Source: Monoplex corrugatus (Eukaryota > Mollusca > Gastropoda > Littorinimorpha > Ranellidae). Taken from it: a stretch of 64,000 nucleotides of DNA. This document shows, piece after piece, positions 56,708 to 64,000 of the stretch (the first letter of the stretch is position 1; every line of letters begins with the position of its first letter). The position numbers and the translations under genes are program-made. The notes beneath the pieces were generated by a model that was not told where the DNA came from, did no database searches, and saw only the letters and a list, made by a program, of their open reading frames with translations. The DNA is taken from contig CM060312.1 of the NCBI GenBank assembly GCA_030674185.1, forward strand, positions 54,325,168 through 54,389,167, in the 5' to 3' direction.

Positions 56708-57390
56708 ATTATTTATTGTTGGCCTGTTGACTTGAGCTTGTTTCTGTGATTTTATTTGTTATCTAGTGTCAGGATTTCTTCAATTTTGATGGTGACAAAT
56801 TTCAACGATTAACGGCAAAATTTACGAACATTTTGTATGAAATGTTAATCCCACAGGTTAGTTGCGACTGCTGAAATCTTGAGTATTAAAATCCGTTTAA
56901 ACATAAAACAGAAACAAAACAAAACCAAAAAACTATATAAAAAAAAACAAAAAAACATGCAGCGACAGAAAAATGCGATTCTGAAACCCACTTCAGATGT
57001 AGGAAAATCGTCTCAGCCGTTTCGTTCTGTGATACTAGTCCCCACAGTGACTACGCCGGTCATGGGGTTAGCAGTAGAAGCAAGATGATTGTAAGATGAA
57101 TTATTGTTGACCGGTTAACGAGCTTGTTTCAGTGCTATTGTTTGCTATGAAATGTCAGGATTTCTTCAGTTTTGTTGGTGACAAATTTCAACGATTAACG
57201 GCAAAATTTACGAACTTCTTGTATGAAATGTTAAATCCACAGGTTAGTTGCGACTGCTGAAATCTTGAGTATTAAAATCCGTTTAAACATAAAACAGAAA
57301 CAAAACAAAACAAACCAAAAAACTACAAAAACATGCAGCAACACAAAAATACTATATGCGATTCTTAAACCGGCTTTAGATGTAGGTTAA
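56599..57390 (+). repeat. ~390-bp tandem duplication
   Basis: Copy 1 about 56599-56990, copy 2 about 56993-57385. Both contain 'gtccccacagtgactacgcc', 'tcatggggttagcagtagaa', 'atttcaacgattaacggcaa', 'ttagttgcgactgctgaaat' and 'taaaatccgtttaaacataa'. The duplicated segment includes the end of the LINE fragment, so it postdates that insertion. Confidence 0.9.
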
Positions 57391-57554
57391 CTGTGGAGAA
57401 AGTCAAGATGAAAGAAAAAATGTTTGCATGGGCATGGCCCAATTATGGGGTCACATTGGATGCAAATAAAAATAAAGATTTTGGGCCGGTTTGGTTGGGG
57501 TCTCTGTCAAATCCAAATGACGTCGTCAAACTGAAAAGACCGTTTTAACAGTGA

Positions 57555-58195
57555 ATTGTTAGGAGAAGCCCAATTGTTCACAATTGTCTGATGTGCTCCA
57601 CTGATTGTGCCTTCTATTTTTTGTTTGTTTTTGTCAGTCTCTACTGTTATAAAAAAAAAAGAAAGAATTTAACCCAAGCGTTAATTGTTTAACACATAAC
57701 TTGGCTACTATTTGTTGAATCAACCTAGGGTAAAAGAACATATTATTCACAGAGGAGACTTGGTCATCTCACACAATTGTGTGTATGGAGTTGAATTGCT
57801 TTTGTAAGGCATAAAAGAAGCTGGATAAGTTAAATTGGGCGGACAGTGGGGGATGGGGGGCAACAGATTGGGGGTTAATGTCTGGCGGATGAAGACTTGT
57901 TAGTATCCAAACATGGCTGCATTTGTGCAGGTCATAGAGATGTGATAATATTTGGCTTACTTATGTGTTCGCTGATGAAGACTTGTTAGTACGAGTATCC
58001 AAACATGGCTGCATTTATGTACGTCAAAGACAAAGATGTTGTGATGATATTTGGCTTACTCGTGTGTTCGCTACAACTACAAAAGTGTCCTTATACTAAA
58101 TCTCTACAGTCGGCCTTGATCTGCTAGTGCCAGACTGGTGCTGTTCAGCCTCATATGGTTTCTCGAGGAAGCGCAAAGAGGCTTACAAACTGTGT
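57555..58195 (+). repeat. Repeat X, copy 2, with internal ~87-bp duplication
   Basis: Direct copy of 51090-51612. Inside, 'gatgaagacttgttagta'+'tccaaacatggctgcattt' occurs at about 57888 and 57974, duplicating the 'ggtcatagagatgtgataat' part. Copy 1 lacks this duplication. Confidence 0.78.
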
Positions 58196-58401
58196 AGAGA
58201 AAAAAAACGTCTGTTTGTTGGTGAATACTGATTGAGAGACTGAGAACATGCCGAAAAGAAGACAGGAAATTGAATACTACTCTAATAATAACAAGCAGCC
58301 AACCCTTTCTCTCCTCTCGTCTCTGATCCCTTCCTGTTGCTGTCTACGTACACTTTTCCCCATCAGTAGGGTACAGAAACAAATACTAAGTTTTGACTTA
58401 T

Positions 58402-58622
58402 CAGAGATCGAAGTCCCAAAATCTCTAACTTCTAATAGTTCTATCCTTGATTATAAGTTCTGACGGAAAACAACAAAACAAAAGAAAACACACTCCACCG
58501 TCGACAATCGATCTATTGATCTCATTCAGTGTCCTGTCCTCATCGTCCGTGTCTAGACGACAACCACTCACTTCCTGCTGATGACATGGTGCACCATGTA
58601 AAACAGGTTCATGAATATTTAA
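58402..58622 (+). repeat. Repeat Y, copy 4
   Basis: 'agagatcgaagtcccaaaat', 'cgatctattgatctcattca', 'gtctagacgacaaccactca', 'cttcctgctgatgacatgg' and 'ttcatgaatattta'. Confidence 0.82.
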
Positions 58623-58624
58623 CA

Positions 58625-59015
58625 AAAGAGACGGTTGGTGATTGCCTCTTGTCAACATCTACGTAGAATGATTTGTTTGTCGATCGTGGACTGAAACCCC
58701 TATGTGCACTTGAATGTACGAGTGGGCTTTTACGTGTGTCACAGATTTTTTAAAATTCTTTTTTGTTTGTTGTACCCCGCCATAAAAGTAGTCATATTCC
58801 GTTTTCGGGGAGTGCATTTAGTCATTTTCTGTGTTATCTTAAGCTACCGAATACTACTGACATGGCTTATAGGACCATTGATATGCCCATTTGATATTTT
58901 GCTCTTGTATACAAATGAAAGGTTTCTGGCACAAGCTCTTCCTATTGAAAGACCACTGTTAAAACCACTCAACTGTTGCTCTGTCTTGTAGAACAATAAA
59001 TAAGCAAGTAGACCC
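58625..59015. other. Intergenic, nothing recognised
   Basis: Unique sequence. An open + frame (58704-58991) has no recognisable domain. Confidence 0.5.
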
Positions 59016-59019
59016 TACC

Positions 59020-59295
59020 GTGTGTGAAGAAAAGGGCATGGGCACTATCATCATGAAAAGACGATGGAGATGGGTTGGACACATCATCCAAGGGAGCAGG
59101 ATAACATTACCCGTACTGCCCTTCACAAGACATCATAAGGAAGACGTAAGATAGAAAGACACAAGAGCATATGGCAAAAACAGTAGGAGACCTGAAAGCC
59201 ATTAAACACACTCGGGATACGGTACTATGCAGAGGCTGGCCCAGAACAGATGGAAGCGGAGAGAACCTTCATTGCTTGCCTACATGCTAGTGACG
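59020..59295 (+). pseudogene. LINE C-terminal fragment (KRRWRWVGH type)
   Basis: KRRWRWVGHIIQ is at 59056-59091. After frameshifts, 'QRLAQNRWKRREPSLLAY' or, in frame +1, 'WPRTDGSGENLHCLPTC' then stop. This is the usual end of a LINE ORF2 ('RWRWIGHIxR...LAQDRxxWRxxV'). Distinct from the TGA-tail family. Confidence 0.75.
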
Positions 59296-59309
59296 TAATA
59301 GGCAGTAAG

Positions 59310-59545
59310 GCTGTCTTGAGAAGAGGGACTAGAATTATGTTCTGACTGTCGTGTGTACTGACTGTCGTGTGTATAACAAGTACATCGTGTTTTGATATAT
59401 CTGTCCTCTCTATGTAGTATGAAATATGTCAGTCTCATCTTGGGAAGAGGGACTAGAATTATGTTCTGACTATCGTGTGTATGAAAAGTACATCGTGTTT
59501 TGATATATCTGTCCTCTCTATGAAGTATAAAATGTTTCAGTTTTG
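59310..59545. repeat. ~118-bp tandem duplication
   Basis: 'gaagagggactagaattatg', 'aagtacatcgtgttttgata' and 'tatctgtcctctctatg.ag' occur twice (about 59317 and 59443). Copy 1 has an extra 'actgtcgtgtgt' unit. Confidence 0.9.
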
Positions 59546-59639
59546 GACACACTGACCATTCCGTGTTTGTTGTAATTTACCTTATCAGTTGTGCTTGTCT
59601 TAGCAGTATTCGCTGTCTTTAAAAAGAAGTGGGTCACAT

Positions 59640-60014
59640 TAAATGCTGTTCAGAGTAGCACCATCGTACAGTTTATCAAGCCAGCTACAGACTAGAGGAC
59701 ACATTATTCACAAATTAACTCGAGTTCAGCCTTCTCTGTTTCTCTGTTTCTGGTCCACTCTCCTGGAACAAACTTCCTCTCTCAGTCCGTCAGCAACCTA
59801 CTTTTGTCTCCTTCAAGTCCGCTCTCAAAACTCACCTTTTCTCCTCTGCATAAAATCCTAACCTCACTCAACCCCCCTCTGCAGCCTGTCTCCGCTCGGA
59901 GAGGAATCACTTTGTTTTAATATATAATTGTATATGATATGCTCTCTATAATTTTCCATTGCTTTTATTCTTGCTTTTATTGCTTTTATTCTTTCTCCCC
60001 ATTTATAGCCATGC

Positions 60015-60046
<32 letters not shown>

Positions 60047-60157
60047 GTGTGCGTGCGTGCGTGCGTGTGTGTCTGTTTCAGCGCTTAGATTTGATTTTGT
60101 CGAGATTTTGCGCTATATAAATATTGTAATTATTATTATTATTATTATTATTATTAC
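59640..60157 (+). pseudogene. Third LINE family, 3' end with (ATT)n tail
   Basis: Reads, with one frame change, as WNKLPLSVRQQPTFVSFKSA and LKTHLFSSA then stop, the typical LINE 'LWNSLPxxVR..SxxxFKxxLKTHLF' terminus. The 3' UTR follows with a (GT)n tract (60015-60070), 'gcgctatataaatattg' and an (ATT)n tail (60126-60155). The GCGCTATATAAATA-(ATT)n end is common in animal LINEs of the CR1/L2 kind (general knowledge, clade not proven). Confidence 0.82.
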
Positions 60158-60580
60158 ATCTCTGGGCATGTTAATAAACTGCAATAAAGCACTCAGAGAC
60201 ATTATATGTATTGTTCAAATTTTGCAGAAACTGGAGACAACAGACCAAGGTGTGAAGTTAAGGACTGTTAGCAGAAAAATAGAGCAGCGTTTCTTTTTGG
60301 TCATACACAGGTCACAACAGTACTTCGGGTAATTGAGGTCTAATGTTATGACCAGCACACCCTGAATGCCTTCACGTCAAATCTCCATCCATCTCACGGC
60401 TCCGCTTGTGTCGCATTGGGTGTATTAACCACACCTGTCTGCCGGCCCGCCAGATGACTGATGCTCTTACCTCTGACTCCTCCCTACTGATGGAGAGAGA
60501 GAGAGAGAGAGAGAATTGTGAGTGCAAGCTGCCATATCTACGGTGGCTCTTACGCTGCTGATTTGGGCATTCTAACATAT
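60158..60580. other. Intergenic, short (GA)n only
   Basis: (GA)n at 60491-60513. Otherwise unique. Confidence 0.55.
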
Positions 60581-60584
60581 CAAC

Positions 60585-60985
60585 ACGCAAGGTCAGAACA
60601 GGATTGAGGCTGCCGAAATGTGGTTTCTAAGGAGAATGTTGAGAGTTCCATTGACAGCAAAAAAACAACAACAAACAAACAAACGAGACAGTCTTGATGG
60701 AGGCGGACACAAGATCATTCATAAGGAAGATTAAGAAAAGAAAAGCAACATGTATATATATGCCAGTTTATGAGGAAAAGGGAATTAGAGCACCTGGTCA
60801 AAACAGGAAAGCTGGAGGGAAACAGAACATCAGATAGACCCAGGGAGAAAATATTGGACGAACTTGCAGGATGGATGAGGACAGAGGGTGGAAGATGTGC
60901 TTGCGGCGACAAGGGATAGATGCATATGGAGGACCATGATCGCCAACGCCTTGCGGCAGGGCAAATGATGATGATGATGAATATA
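60585..60985 (+). pseudogene. TGA-tail LINE, C-terminal and 3' UTR fragment
   Basis: Begins at 'gtcagaacaggattgaggct' (QNRIEAAEMWFLRRM), then LRVPLTA, 'gagacagtcttgatggaggc', LEHLVKTGKLEGNRTSDRPR, KILDELAGWMRTE, the 3' UTR and (GATGAT)n. Short (CAAA)n inserted near 60672-60684. Flanks 'catatcaac' and 'atatatcag' are a doubtful TSD. Confidence 0.88.
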
Positions 60986-61017
60986 TCAGACTGACTGAAA
61001 TTGGGGTCACTATGAGA

Positions 61018-61312
61018 GTTTGGTGTTTGTTCCAGTGGGACTAATTGCACTCGACAATCCCATATGCGTTCCACCTAAATCTGCCAGCAGTTACCTGGTA
61101 CACTTTCTCACCCTGTGCAAAACCCTATGCACTGGCAAGATCTTGAAATGGGGAGGGGAGAGAGGGACTTATGAAACAATGAGTGCACACGACAAGAATG
61201 ATGGAAACATTAAGGTGAGCAGAGAACAAGCCGGTTTTTAACTTTAGCGGGCTGGGATTGATATCAGATCTGAGTCCACGGCTCTTTCAGAAGAACCCAG
61301 CTAACCCGTGTA
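61018..61312 (-). mobile_element. SINE-R copy 2
   Basis: Matches 5505-5812 ('gtttgttccagtgggact', 'caagatcttgaaatggggag', 'gatctgagtccacggctctt'). The minus strand has 'agagccgtggactcagatct' and a weak B box. Immediately follows a TGA-tail LINE fragment, as at 5.3-5.8 kb. Confidence 0.55.
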
Positions 61313-61485
61313 AAACTTCCTCACCATGCGGATTGGCCATGAAGGACCATAGAATTTGAGACCGCAGTAAACGCTGACAGAAAATCACCTTCACTGCCTT
61401 GTGGTTATCTCGGCAGAGAATAAGGCTAAGGGAGTGGGTTGTCATGGGAACGATAAATGCTAGCGGAGAGTCCGTACAAAAACCG

Positions 61486-61790
61486 ATGTAAGGCAACGGG
61501 AAACCACCATCGTATATTCCCAGGTTTATCATGGTCAGCCAGAACACGAAAAAGGATGATAACGACGTAAATAGGGGTTCCTGTGGAGCACCTTCGTCCG
61601 GTAGCGACCGTCTGCTGCGCAGGTAACACCTGACCATCAGCAAGCTACTGCGATAAAATTTATTTTTAAAAAAACCATCAAAATTGCACGTGGAATGTAA
61701 GGACACTGCTGCAAAGGGGAAAATTGGAAAATGGCAAGATGGAGATGGAAAGGCTTAACATCAATATTTTAGGACTAGGGTAAGATGGTG
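61486..61790 (+). pseudogene. LINE 5' fragment: start of ORF2 endonuclease
   Basis: At 61682-61780, with one base missing after GCA, the frame reads KIA-(T)WNVRTLLQRGKLENGK and MEMERLNINILGLG. 'ATWNVRTL..GKLxN...EMxRxxINILGLSE' is the N-terminus of the LINE apurinic-type endonuclease, with the active-site Asn in WNVR. Upstream 61486-61680 ('ggttcctgtggagcacctt') is probably the element's 5' UTR. Homology stops at about 61790. It could belong to the TGA-tail family, but that cannot be tested here. Confidence 0.75.
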
Positions 61791-62150
61791 CATTAAGCCT
61801 TACCCATGTACTCATGGAGTTAAAAGTAATCAAAGTCATCTTCACGCAAAACTGCAGACTGCTTTAGATGTGTTCGTCCAGAGAGAGAGACAGACAGAAA
61901 CAGAGAGGGAGAGAGAGCCAGACAGGATATTTGGAGCACTAGTGTTGCCAAAAACAGTTACGACCTACTTAGAAAACTTTTAAGATGTGCCAGGCAATAA
62001 GTTTTTCTTAAGGTTTTAAAACGGATGTCTAAGTAAGTCCTGCCCCCCTCCCCCTTCTCTCTCACCCCCACCCCTCTCACTCTTTCGTCGCTTCTCTTCC
62101 ATCTCTTCTCTCTTTCCCCCACTCCCAAAGCAAGATCCAATTTTTGCCCT
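61791..62150. other. Intergenic, GA and C-rich stretches
   Basis: Short GAGA/GACA run near 61881-61915 and CT/CCCC-rich sequence at 62041-62125. Confidence 0.55.
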
Positions 62151-62151
62151 A

Positions 62152-62362
62152 TCAGTGATCGAAGTCCCTAGGTGTTTGGCTTCTACTCTCCGGCTGATGA
62201 TAAGCTGTGACGGGGAAAAAGAGCTGTCCGTCTTCTGTCGATCTATTGATCTCACTGACTGTCATAAATCTGCTCCCCTACCCACCTTCAGTGTCTGGAC
62301 TCCGTTGCTGCTTCACGGGAATGACGCATCGCCCGGTATGTAAAACACGTTCATCAATATGT
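62152..62362 (+). repeat. Repeat Y, copy 5
   Basis: 'tcagtgatcgaagtccctag', 'gctgatgataagctgtgacg', 'gagctgtccgtcttctgtcg', 'cataaatctgctcccctacc' and 'ttcacgggaatgacgcatcg'. Confidence 0.82.
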
Positions 62363-62364
62363 AT

Positions 62365-62675
62365 GTATTAGGAAGGAATTAGTTATAAATATTCGATAGG
62401 GTGAAGTTGTTAATGAGGGTTGATTGGTAATGAAGAGAATGTTGTTCATGACCGAGAATGTTGGTGATGAATACTTAAACTGAAAATCTAATGTAAATGG
62501 TGCTTCATTGCATAAATCTGATAATGAAATGAAAAAAAAAATAAGGGGAATGTGTCAGTGTTCGTCATCGTTAAAGTGTCATCACTGGTTTGTTCCAGCT
62601 GTTGCTTGTTTGAAACTTAGGCATGCAGTATGTTGTGAAATGGCCGTTTTCTCTATTAAGCGCAAGTCTTGTATG
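62365..62675. other. Intergenic, nothing recognised
   Basis: Unique AT-rich sequence downstream of repeat Y. Confidence 0.5.
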
Positions 62676-63717
62676 TAAGTTTGTTGATGGGCTGGGGTTT
62701 CTCTGAACCTGCGTTACTGGTTATGCGTGGTTTCTTTGTTGATGGGCTGGGGTTTCTCTGAACCTGCGTTACTGGTTATGCGTGGTTTCTTTGTTGATGG
62801 GCTGGGGTTTCTCTGAACCTGCGTTACTGGTTATGCGTGGTTTCTTTGTTGATGGGCTGGGGTTTCTCTGAACCTGCGTTACTGGTTATGCGTGGTTTCT
62901 TTGTTGATGGGCTCGGGTTTCTCTGAACCTGCTTTTACTGGTTATGCGTGGTTTCTTTGTTGATGGGCTGGGGTTTCTCTGAACCTGCGTTAATGGTTAT
63001 GCGTGGTTTCTTTGTTGATGGGCTCGGGTTTCTCTGAACCTGCGTTGATGGTTATGCGTGGTTTCTTTGTTGATGGGCTGGGGTTTCTCTGAACCTGCGT
63101 TAATGGTTATGCGTGGTTTCTTTGTTGATGGGTCAGGTTTCTCAGTACATGCGTTACCGGTTATGCGTGGTTTCTTTGTTGATGGGTCAGGTTTCTAAGT
63201 ATATATATGCGTTACTGGTTATGCGTGGTTTCTTTGTTGGTGGGTCAGGTTTCTCAGAACATATGTTACCAGTTATGCGTGGTTTCTTTGTTGATGGGTC
63301 AGGTTTCTCAGTACATGCGTTACCGTTATGCGTGGTTTCTTTGTTGGTGGGTCAGGTTTCTCAGAACAATGTTACCAGTTATGCGTGGTTTCTTTGTTGA
63401 TGGGTCAGGTTTCTCAGTACATGCGTTACTGGTTATGCGTGGTTTCTTTGTAGATGGGTCAGGTTTCTCAGTACATGCGTTACCGTTATGCGTGGTTTCT
63501 TTGTTGATGGGTCGGGTTTCTCAGTACATGCGTTACCGTTATGCGTGGTTTCTTTGTTGATGGGTCGGGTTTCTCAGTACATGCGTTACTGGTTATGCGT
63601 GGTTTCTTTGTTGATGGGTCGGGTTTCTCAGTACATGCGTTACCGGTTATGCGTGGTTTCTTTGTTGATGGGCTCATGTTTCTCAGAACCTACGTTACTG
63701 GTTATGCGTGGTTTCTT
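62676..63717. repeat. ~55-bp minisatellite with two subfamilies
   Basis: About 19 units of 'ttgatgggctggggtttctc'+'tgaacctgcgttactggtta'+'tgcgtggtttctttg'. The 5' block (to about 63120) has the GGGCTGGGG..CTGAACC form. The 3' block has GGGTCAGG..CAGTACATGCG. The last unit reverts to the first form ('gggctcatgtttctcagaac'). Confidence 0.95.
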
Positions 63718-63950
63718 TGGCCTGACGTAGCTATTGATAAAGGCTCAGTTTGGTAATGGTCTGTTAAGATGATCATCGTCTTCTTCTTCTTCTCCCTTAA
63801 CTCTTGAAGAGCCATCGGATCGCTGCACTAAAGAACTATTCACCAGATTCTAGCTTTGTCGGTTGTGTGCCAAAGCCTGAGTGTCTGCAAATGGTTTTTC
63901 TGTCCATTCTGCAATGTTGTCAGTCCATCGTGGGTGTGTATGTGTGTGTG
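63718..63950. other. Intergenic with short CTT run
   Basis: (CTT)n near 63779-63793. 'cattctgcaatgttgtcagt' resembles 3' ends of dispersed repeats but has no second copy here. Confidence 0.45.
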
Positions 63951-64000
63951 TGTTCGTTCGTTCTTTGATTTAACGTCTTTTCACTATAAGTGATATTAGT
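63951..64000 (-). repeat. Repeat V, minus-strand copy at window end
   Basis: Reverse complement of 25860-25905 ('aacgttctttgattt'-type block 'tctttgatttaacgtctttt' and 'cactataagtgatatta'), preceded by a (GT)n run as expected for the inverted CA tail. Runs off the window. Confidence 0.8.

Overview
The window looks like nuclear DNA of a lophotrochozoan animal, most likely a marine gastropod mollusc. The species call is an inference. It rests on an intron-split animal gene with GT-AG introns, dense CT/CA microsatellites, several minisatellites, 5'-truncated LINEs, tRNA-derived SINEs and small piggyBac-type MITEs. No bacterial, viral or CRISPR features are seen.

One protein-coding gene is supported, on the + strand: the 3' part of an invertebrate PDZRN3/PDZRN4 (LNX3/4) homologue, a RING/PDZ E3 ubiquitin ligase. 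Three phase-0 coding exons are visible: 7136-7252 (39 aa), 27635-27763 (43 aa) and 35769-37397 (542 aa plus stop). They join into a 624-residue C-terminal portion ending in the class I PDZ ligand VTTV. The RING, TRAF-type zinc finger and PDZ exons must lie upstream of the window. A long, mostly non-repetitive 3' UTR probably runs to about 41.99 kb, and contains a degenerate ~45-bp tandem repeat and several Pumilio-like octamers.

Layout. 1-7.1 kb: intron or upstream sequence with microsatellites, SINE, MITE and LINE pieces. 7.25-27.6 kb: a 20.4-kb intron with CT/CA arrays, minisatellites (12.7-13.5, 16.0-16.6, 19.8-20.4 kb), a ~150-bp repeat (21.3 kb) and many LINE tails, several with clear target-site duplications. 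27.8-35.8 kb: an 8-kb intron dominated by a 22-bp GGATGGAGGGG minisatellite. Inside it, 29.24-30.30 kb looks like a corrupted copy of 31.89-33.01 kb. 37.4-42 kb: 3' UTR. 42-64 kb: intergenic DNA with LINE pseudogenes, minisatellites (45.5, 52.9, 62.7 kb), a perfect 54-bp inverted repeat (47.0 kb), and three repeat families (called Z, Y and X here) in the order Z-Y-X-Y / Z-Y-X-Y, which suggests an old tandem segmental duplication.

Repeat names used below are local labels. 'TGA-tail LINE' is a non-LTR retrotransposon family whose 3' end carries (TGA)n. 'MITE' is a TTAA-flanked element with CCCTTTGACTCCC termini. SINE-S, SINE-R, W and V are dispersed short repeats recognised because they recur within the window.
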